Below, one piece after another: positions 34,823 to 42,883 of a DNA stretch of 64,000 nucleotides. This stretch comes from Methylovulum miyakonense HT12. Lineage in GTDB: Bacteria > Pseudomonadota > Gammaproteobacteria > Methylococcales > Methylomonadaceae. Below the pieces are notes generated by a model, which searched no databases, had not been told where the DNA came from, and saw nothing but the letters and a program-made list of their open reading frames with translations. Location of the stretch: assembly GCF_000384075.1 (NCBI RefSeq), contig NZ_KB913025.1, positions 3,985,215 to 4,049,214 of the forward strand. The letters are read 5' to 3'. Every line of letters begins with the position of its first letter. The stretch's first letter is position 1. The translations under genes were made by a program, and so were the position numbers.

Positions 34823-35251
34823 TCATTGGCCACCCTGATCCGGCTCGGCGACAAAACCGATGCGGGTCACTCCGGCTTGCGCGGCATCGGACAAAGTTTC
34901 GGCAATCAGCCGGTACGGTACGGCCTGGTCGGCGCGGACGTGCACTTCCGGTTGCGGCGTTTGGATTGAGATTTGCCGCAAGCGTTGCTGAAGTTCCTGG
35001 CGTGATAGCGGCGTTCCGTTCCAGAACAGCTGCTGGTCAAGATTGATGGATAACGCGATGGCATCGGGCGGTTCGGGCTGCGCCTGGCCGCCGGTTTTCG
35101 GCAAGTCAATTTTGATGGTGTGTGTCATCAACGGTGCGGTGATCATGAAAATAATCAGCAGCACCAGCATCACGTCTATCAGCGGCACCATGTTAATTTC
35201 TGAAACCGGATGCGTATTTTTGTTTTGGTCGAAACCGCCGAAGGCCATCAC
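34823..35251 (-). CDS. exbD: ExbD biopolymer transport protein
   Basis: A 142-residue ExbD/TolR protein with one membrane helix near the N-terminus (INMVPLIDVMLVLLIIFMIT). The essential Asp is in PLIDVML. The periplasmic part ends in VHVRADQAVPYRLIAETLSD, then AGVTRIGFVAEP, the ExbD C-terminal fold. It forms the proton-driven motor with ExbB that energises TonB. The ATG at 35251 overlaps the exbB stop by 4 bp, so translation is coupled. Confidence 0.9.
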   Translation of the reverse strand: MMAFGGFDQNKNTHPVSEINMVPLIDVMLVLLIIFMITAPLMTHTIKIDLPKTGGQAQPEPPDAIALSINLDQQLFWNGTPLSRQELQQRLRQISIQTPQPEVHVRADQAVPYRLIAETLSDAAQAGVTRIGFVAEPDQGGQ

Positions 35252-35937
35252 TGCCCTCCTGTCTGGGTTGGCACAGTGCCGCCCGTGGTCAAAAAGGCGA
35301 ATAAATCATGGGCGAAGGCATCGAGCTTTGCCAGCGTCAGGCGGTTCGAGCGTGAGCAATCGTTGTACGCCAACACGGCGGGGATGGCGACCGCCAAGCC
35401 CAATCCGGTCATAATCAAGGCTTCGCCGACCGGGCCGGCGATTTGGTCCAGCGTGCCTAGCCCGCCTTTGCCGATGCCGACCAGCGCGTGGTAACCCCCC
35501 CATACCGTGCCGAACAGGCCGACAAACGGCGCGGTGCTGGCAATCGAAGCCAAGGCCGTAAGCCCCCATTCCAGCTTGGCGGTCTCTTCATCAATGACGC
35601 GGCGCATGGCACGGGTCAGAAATTCCGGCGCAGAACCGGCCTCATGCAAGCGGTGTGCACCATGTTCGGCATGGTGCCGGACTGAACTGATGGCGTGGTA
35701 GGCCAAATGGGCGAAAGGTTCGCTGGCCGGATGCCGGACCAACGATTGCGCGACATCATCCAACGAAGCCGCGTCCCAGAAACTGTTTAAAAATTGTGTG
35801 CTACGGCGATGCGCCAACCTGCCTTGCCAAGCTTTGACGATAATAAAATACCAACTCGCCATCGACATGCAGGCCAGCAAGCCGAACAAGACCGTACCCA
35901 GGGTATCGCTTTGCGCCAAAAAATGTTTGAAATCCAT
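35248..35937 (-). CDS. exbB: ExbB/TolQ/MotA-type proton channel
   Basis: A protein of about 229 residues with three membrane helices: FGLLACMSMASWYFIIV near residue 20, then WGLTALASIASTAPFVGLFG, then GPVGEALIMTGLGLAVAIPA. The helix-2/3 Thr/Gly/Ala motifs match the ExbB family. It is the channel part of the TonB motor with ExbD. ATG 35937 (MDFKHFLAQSDTLG) fits the family start and is preferred over an in-frame extension of 27 residues to 36018, which overlaps tonB. It lies 4 bp after tonB and overlaps exbD by 4 bp. Confidence 0.9.
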   Translation of the reverse strand: MDFKHFLAQSDTLGTVLFGLLACMSMASWYFIIVKAWQGRLAHRRSTQFLNSFWDAASLDDVAQSLVRHPASEPFAHLAYHAISSVRHHAEHGAHRLHEAGSAPEFLTRAMRRVIDEETAKLEWGLTALASIASTAPFVGLFGTVWGGYHALVGIGKGGLGTLDQIAGPVGEALIMTGLGLAVAIPAVLAYNDCSRSNRLTLAKLDAFAHDLFAFLTTGGTVPTQTGGQ

Positions 35938-35941
35938 CTGG

Positions 35942-36817
35942 CTATCCTTCAAGAGTAAAGGCAACGGGAACAACAACCCAAGCCGACACGGGCTGCTCGC
36001 CGCGCCGGGCCGGGACAAAACGCCAATTTCTCACGCTATCCAGCGCGGCCTGGTCCAGCCGGCTAAAACCGCTGCTTTTACGCAACAGCACTTGCTTGAC
36101 ATGGCCGTCGGCATTCACCATGGCCCGCACCAACACCCGGCCTTGTTCGCTGAGTTCGCGTGAAACGGGCGGATAATCCAGTGCCGGGTTGTCCAGGTAA
36201 TTGGCATTAAGGTGCGGTAGCGTGACGGGCATAGTCTCGGCGGCGCGGGGTTCCGCTTCGGCTTGCGCCATGGGCATCGGGTTTGCTGATGCGGCCACCG
36301 CTGGCTTGGCCGTGGGGGCTGGCGACGGCGCGATTGCTGGCCCGGCTGCCGTGCCGGGGGCGGCAATAAGGGGCTTTGAAGGGTTGGCCTCCATTTTCCG
36401 TGGTTTCGCCTTAGGCTTTTCAACGGGCTTTGCCTGTTTGGGCTTGGCGGGTAGTTGCTGCGGGATCGCTTTAGCGGGTTCTGCATGGGGTTGCGGGTTG
36501 CCCAGCCATTCCACCCTAATCGGTTTCGGTGCTTGGATAGTTTCCTGGGGTTCGGCGACCGGCACGGCGAAAAGCCCTAACCAATGCAAGGCTAGGGTCA
36601 CCGGAATGGCGATTAAATATTCGCCGCGTTTACCCAGATGGCCAACGCCTTGCCTGGCAGGACGCATAGGGGACGCACTGGCATTGCCAGGATTATTGCC
36701 GCTAACGACAGTAAGCATCCCGGCTTTGGATAAGCTGTTGTTTCGGGCCTGATGTGGATTTTTAGCGGTGGGGACTGGAAAATCCAATACCTTAAAAGAA
36801 TGTTTTGACATAGCCAT
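35942..36817 (-). CDS. tonB: Energy-transducing protein TonB
   Basis: A 291-residue TonB: an N-terminal cytosolic extension (about 65 residues, longer than usual), a membrane helix (YLIAIPVTLALHWLGLFAV), a Pro/Lys/Ala-rich periplasmic spacer (KPKQAKPVEKPKAKPRK and AKPAVAASANPMP) and a C-terminal TonB domain (EQGRVLVRAMVNADGHVKQV, then RLDQAALDSVRNWRFVPARR). It transfers energy from ExbBD to outer-membrane receptors. It is first in the tonB-exbB-exbD set, about 190 bp downstream of hemP. The ATG at 36817 reads MAMSKHSF. Confidence 0.9.
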   Translation of the reverse strand: MAMSKHSFKVLDFPVPTAKNPHQARNNSLSKAGMLTVVSGNNPGNASASPMRPARQGVGHLGKRGEYLIAIPVTLALHWLGLFAVPVAEPQETIQAPKPIRVEWLGNPQPHAEPAKAIPQQLPAKPKQAKPVEKPKAKPRKMEANPSKPLIAAPGTAAGPAIAPSPAPTAKPAVAASANPMPMAQAEAEPRAAETMPVTLPHLNANYLDNPALDYPPVSRELSEQGRVLVRAMVNADGHVKQVLLRKSSGFSRLDQAALDSVRNWRFVPARRGEQPVSAWVVVPVAFTLEG

Positions 36818-37006
36818 ACCTTATATACCAATGAAAGTTGGCTGGCTTCCTGGCTAACGCTCTAGGTGGCTGGCTACGCCGCTGCTGAGGGCGGTTTATT
36901 GACTGCTGAAATCTCGAAAATAGTTCCGTTTATTTGAACGCTTGGCGGGCTGCCTAGTCCGGCGGGGCTGGGTGGCTAGCTGGGTAATGCAAGTTTACAA
37001 GCCCAT

Positions 37007-37198
37007 CTATTTGGTCAAAATCAGTTTGTTGTTGCTGGTGATGCGGAGGCGGTACTCCTCATTATTGTGTTCAATAACGACTTCATGCTGCATCCCAAAC
37101 AACTCGGCACTACTGACCCGCCGCCGCTCAGGAACCGATTCCTGTTCCACAATCACGACGCTCTGGCGGTGGATGTGCAGGTTATTGATATTTTTCAT
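37007..37198 (-). CDS. hemP: Hemin uptake protein HemP
   Basis: A 63-residue protein with the HemP signature at its C-terminus: RRRVSSAELFGMQHEVVIEH, then NNEEYRLRITSNNKLILTK. HemP is a small Fur-regulated protein linked to haem or siderophore receptor expression; the exact mechanism differs among species. It lies 26 bp after the upstream small ORF and before tonB, with a Fur box 380 bp upstream that probably controls the whole cluster. The length is normal for the family. No haem receptor of the HmuR type is seen in the window. Confidence 0.88.
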   Translation of the reverse strand: MKNINNLHIHRQSVVIVEQESVPERRRVSSAELFGMQHEVVIEHNNEEYRLRITSNNKLILTK

Positions 37199-37224
37199 CT
37201 CGAATCCAAAGTCCGTAAACGTGT

Positions 37225-37473
37225 TTAGTGAAACTTGGAAGGATGCCCATGTACAGCCCTTTGCCAGTGTTCGAGCAATTGTTGGTACATATCCCGGCTG
37301 TTGGAAACCTGTTCCAAATCGGGATGCGCGATCAATAAACTGAGTTGCTGCACGATCAAATGGGATAGTTTTGGGCAGTGGTGACCATTGATGAATTGTG
37401 TCATCGAAAGGCAGGTTGCCGAATGTAGCCGTATCAATTCGGTTTTATCAGAAATGGACTGTCGCTGGAGCAT
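37225..37473 (-). CDS. Small protein of unknown function at head of iron operon
   Basis: An ORF of about 82 residues (MLQRQSISDKTELIRLHSAT, then CLSMTQFINGHHCPKLSHLI, ending HGHPSKFH) with two Cys and several His. I do not recognise it. An in-frame extension to ATG 37560 would give 111 residues, but that codon lies only 15 bp from the Fur box and would leave almost no leader, so ATG 37473 (preceded by GTGAGG at 3 bases) is preferred. It is followed by hemP at 26 bp, so it is probably the first gene of the Fur-controlled unit. It may be a small regulator or assembly protein. Confidence 0.55.
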   Translation of the reverse strand: MLQRQSISDKTELIRLHSATCLSMTQFINGHHCPKLSHLIVQQLSLLIAHPDLEQVSNSRDMYQQLLEHWQRAVHGHPSKFH

Positions 37474-37813
37474 AAACCTCACCCGTCTGTGTGGTAATCG
37501 GAAAAAATGTTTAACGCAAGATGCAATATCCGGCGTTAAACGAAAGAAGCGAGAGGTCATTCATCGCTTAAAACAAATGATAATGATTATCGTTTAATAT
37601 ATCAAGGAATTTTTGGGCATTGGCCTATGCGCTGCCGTAAACGGCTAACTCAGGGTAATGCCTTATCCACAAGGATTTGCCGATACTAAATGGTGTTTTT
37701 ACATTGGACAGTCGGCGTGGTCATGCTTGCACAGGGCCACGCCGAAGTTTTATTGGACGTAATGCTTAAAATTGGGGCTATCGCTTACGATATCGACGAT
37801 AAATGACGCGGCA
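37474..37813. other. Gene-free region upstream of the iron operon
   Basis: About 340 bp without a gene. It holds the Fur box at 37576-37594, the promoter of the iron operon and a hairpin with 9-bp arms, TCGGCGTGG (37712-37720) and CCACGCCGA (37737-37745), followed on the plus strand by AGTTTTATT. The hairpin lies about 70 bp after the cupin stop and may end that transcript, although its T-rich side is on the other strand. Confidence 0.5.
37576..37594 (-). promoter_or_regulatory. Fur box upstream of the iron cluster
   Basis: The 19 bases AATGATAATGATTATCGTT are a close match to the Fur consensus with the GATAATGATAATC core, and the palindrome is centred at about 37585. The box lies upstream of the small ORF, hemP and tonB genes on the minus strand. 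It predicts repression by Fur when iron is plentiful. Confidence 0.8.
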
Positions 37814-38272
37814 TCAATGTTTCTCTGCCGGTATGCAAGACGCAGGGCCGATGCCGGACACCTGGATAATAGTTTCTTCGTTTTTTGCCCCGTCATAATG
37901 GATCTTACCCGCATGGTGGATCACATAACTGCCGGCAGGGACAGGGATGGTATCTTCAGGGTCATATTTTTCGCCTGTCCCCACCCACCAAGTCCCTAAG
38001 ATGACAGAAAAAAAACGGTCATTAGGATGGAAGTGCGGGCGGCTCATATTGCCGGGTAGCCATTTGATACGCACGACATAAGGCCCAGGTTTGTTGGGGT
38101 CTCCGAACAAAACTGCCTGTTCGTTAGTTCCGGCGGCATTCCTGACCCATTGTATTTGTCCTGGCGTTTGGAATTCGACCGAAGCGGGATCGATTCCGGC
38201 GGCTAGAGCGGACTGTGCCAGCACCAACCCTCCGGCCATTGCCAAAGCAAATATTTGCCAGTTTTTCAGCAT
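37814..38272 (-). CDS. Secreted cupin-domain protein
   Basis: A 152-residue protein with a signal peptide (MLKNWQIFALAMAGGLVLAQ, cut near residue 24). The cupin fold shows SRPHFHPNDRFFSVILGTWW (His pair of motif 1) and AGSYVIHHAGKIHYDGAK (motif 2). It could bind a metal and act as a small periplasmic dioxygenase or isomerase, but the substrate is unknown. It follows the MBL-fold gene by 29 bp on the same strand, so the two are probably co-transcribed. Confidence 0.85.
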   Translation of the reverse strand: MLKNWQIFALAMAGGLVLAQSALAAGIDPASVEFQTPGQIQWVRNAAGTNEQAVLFGDPNKPGPYVVRIKWLPGNMSRPHFHPNDRFFSVILGTWWVGTGEKYDPEDTIPVPAGSYVIHHAGKIHYDGAKNEETIIQVSGIGPASCIPAEKH

Positions 38273-38301
38273 GCCTTATCTCCGCAGAATGTTTGGCTTC
38301 C

Positions 38302-39768
38302 TCAACGGGAAGCCCTAGCCAGACCAATCACCGCGCGAAGGTCAGCCAATGTCACCACCCGTGACCCATGCAAGGCGGCGATTTTGTCCACATCCAACCC
38401 TAACTTTTGGATGTTTTCATAAAGGTTCACAGAATATGGATTAGGGGAAGCAGGTGGCGGCACGTTAGCGGCGGCCGGGGTATAAGCGTCCGCTTCGATC
38501 AGGACTTTCTCGGCAGGAAGGTAAACCAACGCGAAGGCATCGTTGTGGCCATTGCCGGCAATGGAATGGATTTCAATCACACGTTTGCCATCAGATAAAA
38601 CGTGTTTGTCGGAAAAAGTTTCAAAGCTGGCGGTCCGGTTTGAATTCGCCAAACGGTCAGCATTAAGCGTTCTGGGTGCCGCCCAAACTTGCCCGTAATA
38701 GGGTTGGTTTTGTTGCGCCGTCACGATGGTCGCGCCTTCATCGACGTAAGTGCGCAAACCACCGGAATGGTCGAAATGCGCGTGGGTGTTCACCAAATAC
38801 TTGATAGGCTTGTTGGGGATAATTTCCTTGACCTTGGCGATGACCGCCAAAGAACGGTCTTCGTTCAGCGGTGCCTCGACCACAACAACATGGTCTTGCT
38901 GCTCAATGGCGACACTGTGGTGCGTACCGCCCGTCAGATAAAACACGCCATCGGCAAGACGGCTAACCTTAACGGGTGGTAGTTTAAAACTGGCGACCTC
39001 ACGGGGTACAGGAAGATTGACCGCCGGATTTAACTTGACCTCGGCCACCTTCAAATCCAATACCGGATAACCGCCTTGGCTACGCTCGATATGGGCAGGG
39101 AATTGCACGCCGCCAAAATCCTTATAATCTGAAAACTTGGTTTCCACCAGCGTATCGCCCAAAATCGGATTGTCTATCCATGTTTTCACGCCCTCGACTT
39201 GGTGATTGGCATTGATCCTGCCAATATAGCGGTATTTGCCGCCTACCGTGAAGGACACCTCCGTCCCGTCATCGGCGGCTTGGGAAGTGGCTTGATGGGC
39301 AATAGCCGCTTTCAAAAAACCTTGCGGGGTCGCCCAAATTTCGGCGGCACGCTCTTCAACGGCGGCAGGTTGGGCAGTTGCGACTGGCGCACCTTGCGGC
39401 GCATTGGCTGGCGGTGCAAGGTTCCAAGCATACTGCCCGCTGACATATTGGTCAGGTTTTTGCTCAACCGGAGCCGGACGCAAGCGCCCGGCTTCTATGG
39501 TTTGCTTACGGGTGATCTGGACACGCGCACCGGGCGTTTCATAATTGATATCGGCGGTATAGCGGCTGACATCAAACTGCGGCCAAGGCAGGTTGGGGTT
39601 CGGTGCCTGCCCGAACTGGAACCAACGTCCAGTCCCTGAAAATTCAATGGATTTCAGCTTGGCAACGTCCAGCGCATCAGCGGCTGATTGCAAAGGCTGT
39701 GGTTGTAAGCTGGCGCAACCCGTCAACGCGACAGTCAAGCCAAAAACGGGAAACAATAATTTACGCAT
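38302..39768 (-). CDS. MBL-fold metallo-hydrolase lipoprotein
   Basis: A 488-residue lipoprotein: signal with lipobox (FGLTVALTGCASLQ, Cys18), an N-terminal beta-rich half of about 270 residues, and a C-terminal metallo-beta-lactamase fold from about residue 275 (LADGVFYLTGGTHHSVAIEQ). The metal motif is THAHFDHSGG (about residues 325-334), followed by the distal His in IAGNGHNDA and Asp in IEADAYTP. The function may be a hydrolase of a lactone, a thioester or a similar bond; the substrate is unknown. It lies upstream of the cupin gene (29 bp) on the same strand. The N-terminal half resembles domains seen in other large MBL proteins but has no named function. Confidence 0.85.
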   Translation of the reverse strand: MRKLLFPVFGLTVALTGCASLQPQPLQSAADALDVAKLKSIEFSGTGRWFQFGQAPNPNLPWPQFDVSRYTADINYETPGARVQITRKQTIEAGRLRPAPVEQKPDQYVSGQYAWNLAPPANAPQGAPVATAQPAAVEERAAEIWATPQGFLKAAIAHQATSQAADDGTEVSFTVGGKYRYIGRINANHQVEGVKTWIDNPILGDTLVETKFSDYKDFGGVQFPAHIERSQGGYPVLDLKVAEVKLNPAVNLPVPREVASFKLPPVKVSRLADGVFYLTGGTHHSVAIEQQDHVVVVEAPLNEDRSLAVIAKVKEIIPNKPIKYLVNTHAHFDHSGGLRTYVDEGATIVTAQQNQPYYGQVWAAPRTLNADRLANSNRTASFETFSDKHVLSDGKRVIEIHSIAGNGHNDAFALVYLPAEKVLIEADAYTPAAANVPPPASPNPYSVNLYENIQKLGLDVDKIAALHGSRVVTLADLRAVIGLARASR

Positions 39769-40291
39769 GTAAAACCTCTAGGCGATATGAATTCGGAATT
39801 ATAAAAATAAGGAAATAACGGATTCGCTAACGCAAGAGCTGTACCATTAAGCTTAATTAACTATAAGTCCTTGGCTAATTAGCCAAAACCTATTGCTGCC
39901 AGCTTATACGGAGTGACGGGGAAATTTAAACCTAGTGATTTTTAATTCGGAAATGCTGAATGGCCAACAACCTTTGCTGTTGTGCTGTGTGTATTGATGC
40001 AGGGTGAATCTGTACCAACAAAATGTGAAATATGGCTGGATACATTGAAGCACCGGAACCATACGTGCCTTAGGGGATATTATTTGGTTATTTATATGGG
40101 AATATTCCGGTGTTTTGTAGCGGTGTCCCAAAGGTTGCTATCAATAGTCTGGAACTAATCCCCAGCCCACTAGGCACATCCCGCCAAACTAAAGTGCCTG
40201 CACCCAATTGCGTTAGCCTACAATTTTTTGCAATATCCATGGCTTACGGAAACAACTGGAAGCCATGGACAAAAGCAGCAATGTTTTTCTG
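39769..40291. other. Gene-free region between MBL-fold gene and the polyglycine gene
   Basis: About 520 bp with no supported gene. It separates the 11-gene operon (ending at 40292) from the MBL-fold gene. It contains the palindrome CCATGGCTT/AAGCCATGG at 40237-40268, which lies 23 bp after the last operon gene and could be its terminator hairpin, although no strong T-run follows. An AT-rich promoter-like area is at 39800-39890. Confidence 0.5.
40237..40268 (-). terminator. Possible terminator hairpin of the 11-gene operon
   Basis: Perfect 9-bp arms CCATGGCTT and AAGCCATGG with a 14-base loop, just downstream of the last gene. On the minus strand it is followed by ATATTGCAAAAAATTG, so there is no clean U-tract. 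It is weak as an intrinsic terminator but is the only candidate near the operon's end. Confidence 0.3.
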
Positions 40292-41497
40292 TTAAATAGG
40301 CTTAGGGATAATAGTCGCGGGTGCCCCTGTTTGCGTCCCTTGGACGCCTTTAGCACCATTAGTCCCGTTACCGCCCGTGCTGCCGCCACTGCCGTTACCA
40401 TTGTGTTTACCACCGGAACCGCCACCGCCGCCAGCACCGCCGACCCCGCCTGTACCACCAGCACCACCAACGCCTGGTGAAGCCGGCCCGCTTATCCCGT
40501 TAATATCATTTAAATAAGTGGCGGGTACATTGACAATGACATTGCCGGAGGCATTAACGCCATTGCCGCCTTGGCCACCTGTGCCACCATTGCCGCCCGC
40601 CCCGCCATTTACGCCATTGCCCGCACCTGATCCCGTACATCCGCAGGTCGCACCATTCCCGCCATTCCCGCCTATGCCGCCTGTCCCACCTTGACCGCCA
40701 ACACCACCCGTACCACCACCGCCAGATGCTGTAAACACAATGATAGAATTGGTGTTTTGTATAGATTGGTTAATGGTAATGGTGGCGGGCATGCTGGGTA
40801 AACCGTCAAAACCGGCCACACCTACACCGCCTGTCCCTCCGGTATTGCCTACGGTTCCATTTTGCCCCGAGTCTCCAGCAATGCCTGCACTGGAGCAGTT
40901 ACCGGCCTTACCCGTACTGCCATTACCACCCGTAGCCCCCGTAGCCCCTGCAGGGCCAGTCCCGCCCGTTACACCTAGGATATTAAAATCCCCCATTCCT
41001 GCTGGTGGGGTGCCATTTCTTACCAAGGTATCCATCGTATAATTCAAGGTGGAATTGTAAACTGAAACACAGGCTTGGTCGTTGATGGTCACCGTCCCGT
41101 AATTTAAAGTGATCATTAATTGCGAAGTGCCCAAATTGGTTGGGACATCGTAAGTCACGTTAGCTGCGGATTCGGCAAAAACATCCAAAGGGAAAGCTTG
41201 GTCAATAATTTCCCGGTCAGAATCGGCCAACACCCCATTGCCATAAACATAAGAATGCACCCGTCTTAACAGTCCGGCATCCGAGGTATCTGTTTCAGGC
41301 GAAGTCAACGGAATATGCCCAAACAATGCCTCTTCCCTTTTAGCCCGGTCTTCGTCAGAAGAGCCGTCATCCAATAGTTTTCTTAATTCTTCGATATTGG
41401 GGATGCTGATCACTGAAGCTATTTTATGGCCTGCCTTGAGCCCTTCAGCCGAATGCCCCAGCTTTTCCGCCCGTTCATAAAAACTTAATTTTTTCAT
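40292..41497 (-). CDS. Polyglycine/collagen-like protein, shared N-terminal module
   Basis: A 401-residue protein, the last gene of the 11-gene operon. Residues 1-65 form a helical module (KKLSFYERAEKLGHSAEGLK, then AGHKIASVISIPNIEELRKL) that recurs in the next gene as FYEKAALLGHDTDKLAAG. Residues 65-180 are beta-like, and about 180-395 is dominated by Gly in GG-x-GG triplets (TGGTGPAGATGATGGNGSTG, GGVGGQGGTGGIGGNGG). The triplet pattern suggests a polyglycine II or collagen-like rod. There is no signal peptide or lipobox. ATG 41497 has an AGGAAACC ribosome-binding site. A structural or adhesive surface role is inferred; the function is unknown. Confidence 0.75.
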   Translation of the reverse strand: MKKLSFYERAEKLGHSAEGLKAGHKIASVISIPNIEELRKLLDDGSSDEDRAKREEALFGHIPLTSPETDTSDAGLLRRVHSYVYGNGVLADSDREIIDQAFPLDVFAESAANVTYDVPTNLGTSQLMITLNYGTVTINDQACVSVYNSTLNYTMDTLVRNGTPPAGMGDFNILGVTGGTGPAGATGATGGNGSTGKAGNCSSAGIAGDSGQNGTVGNTGGTGGVGVAGFDGLPSMPATITINQSIQNTNSIIVFTASGGGGTGGVGGQGGTGGIGGNGGNGATCGCTGSGAGNGVNGGAGGNGGTGGQGGNGVNASGNVIVNVPATYLNDINGISGPASPGVGGAGGTGGVGGAGGGGGSGGKHNGNGSGGSTGGNGTNGAKGVQGTQTGAPATIIPKPI

Positions 41498-41545
41498 AGT
41501 GGTTTCCTATATTAAAAATAATGGGTTATAAAATGTAGATAAAAC

Positions 41546-42865
41546 TCACTGATATGAGGCCGCCATTTGCGGCGCTTCCACCAAAACGGTTTCACCTGTC
41601 CTTCTCTGTTCATTCACAAACATCCACGGAGCAGGCCGCGAACGCCCGTCCATACCATCTTTACCATCCGTCCCCGCTTCGCTGGCTAAACCATCGGCGC
41701 CAGGGATCACACCCTTTCCGCCTAAGCCAGCATGGCCCGCTACGCCTGCCTTGCCACCTCGGCCACCATAGCCCCCTTGAGATGCCAGGGTCATACAGCT
41801 GACTTGGGATTGTTGTCCGGTTGGCAGATTGATATATATATTAGAAGCCAACCCACCATTACCGCCCATGCCACCCTTACCCCCACTTCCTGCATTGCCC
41901 CCCTTGCCGCCGGTGCCGGCGTTTAACGTTTTTCGTATTAACTTATAACCCTGAGCCCCGTGGCCGCCGTGGCCACCATCACCGCCATCGCCGCCCCGAC
42001 CGCCATTGCCGCCCTGACCTGCCTGTGCAAAAACAGCCAGCCGTCCTTCCAGATTACGTACTGTGATTTCTGCCAACTTGCACATTCCCCCATTGCGTCC
42101 ATGGATGCCCGGTGCCCCATCTTTACCGTCACCGCCATCACTGCCACACATGGCTTCTTCAGTAATGTCATGGGTCAAGGTGTATCCCAAGATACTACTG
42201 CTGACGTGGGCTTGCTTACCGTCAACGCCTTGTCCGCCGTGCAGGCCATCCGCACCGCCGCCGCCATCCATATCGCCGTTTTTATTGTCAACTGAAAAAG
42301 GTGTCGGCAATATGCCCAATTGGTAATCGTCAGTGCCGTCCCCTGTTGGGGGTAAGCAAACCAGCCGTTGGCAAAGCAAAGAAAACACATTGCCCCTGAC
42401 GATTAATTTAGCTCCCGGCCCTATGATGAGTTCACCCACGTTGACAGCGGTATACAGCTCTTCCATATCATCTATGCCCCATGCTTCGCCCCTGACACTG
42501 ACATCCCAAACCTCCCCGGCGGGGATAGTTTTTTGTAGGACGCTGATGGCCTTGATATGGGCGGGCATGTGGTTGCCTATGCCTTGGTGGTCGCCATCCA
42601 ACAAAACACCGTCGGCAAACACCAGGGCTTCACCACGGTCATGTATGCCCTGCCCCAGACGCTGCCTTGCCTGCAAAGGCGGGTTGAAAAAGCTTTGTTG
42701 CCTAGCCACCCGCTGTGCGTCCGTAGCCATCGAAAGCAACCGCCTTCCCTCAAGCAACGAGGCAAAAGTGCCATAGGAAATAACGGTTTCCCCTGCGGCA
42801 AGTTTGTCCGTGTCATGCCCCAGCAAGGCCGCTTTTTCGTAAAATTCGTTCAAAGACCCATTCAT
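41546..42865 (-). CDS. Second polyglycine protein with the shared N-terminal module
   Basis: A 439-residue protein with the same N-terminal pattern as the previous gene: NEFYEKAALLGHDTDKLAAG near residues 6-25. A beta-like part (about 100-200) holds AGEVWDVSVRGEAWGIDDME and GELIIGPGAKLIVRGNVFSL. The Gly-rich part (about 200-410) is GG-x-GG and G-x-G repeats (AGQGGNGGRGGDGGDGGHGG, then GGKGGNAGSGGKGGMGGNGG), with Asp, Asn and His that could bind metal. No signal peptide. It is 48 bp upstream of the 401-residue gene and 18 bp after the glycosyltransferase gene. The paired modules make it likely that the two proteins assemble with, or are sorted by, the same partner. Function unknown. Confidence 0.75.
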   Translation of the reverse strand: MNGSLNEFYEKAALLGHDTDKLAAGETVISYGTFASLLEGRRLLSMATDAQRVARQQSFFNPPLQARQRLGQGIHDRGEALVFADGVLLDGDHQGIGNHMPAHIKAISVLQKTIPAGEVWDVSVRGEAWGIDDMEELYTAVNVGELIIGPGAKLIVRGNVFSLLCQRLVCLPPTGDGTDDYQLGILPTPFSVDNKNGDMDGGGGADGLHGGQGVDGKQAHVSSSILGYTLTHDITEEAMCGSDGGDGKDGAPGIHGRNGGMCKLAEITVRNLEGRLAVFAQAGQGGNGGRGGDGGDGGHGGHGAQGYKLIRKTLNAGTGGKGGNAGSGGKGGMGGNGGLASNIYINLPTGQQSQVSCMTLASQGGYGGRGGKAGVAGHAGLGGKGVIPGADGLASEAGTDGKDGMDGRSRPAPWMFVNEQRRTGETVLVEAPQMAASYQ

Positions 42866-42883
42866 TGTCCAATCACTTTTAAG

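Noticed and set aside
37007-37594. Haem uptake locus with its own receptor
   Set aside because: HemP is present, but the only receptor is of the siderophore type, so a haem transport locus is not supported.
40740-41042. Proline-rich plus-strand ORF opposite the polyglycine gene
   Set aside because: GGN glycine codons read in reverse give CCN proline, so the proline runs are an artefact of the polyglycine gene.
40292-42300. CRISPR-like regularly spaced repeats
   Set aside because: The periodicity is 9-15 bp of GGN codons in frame with the two Gly-rich genes; there are no spacers of constant length and no cas genes.
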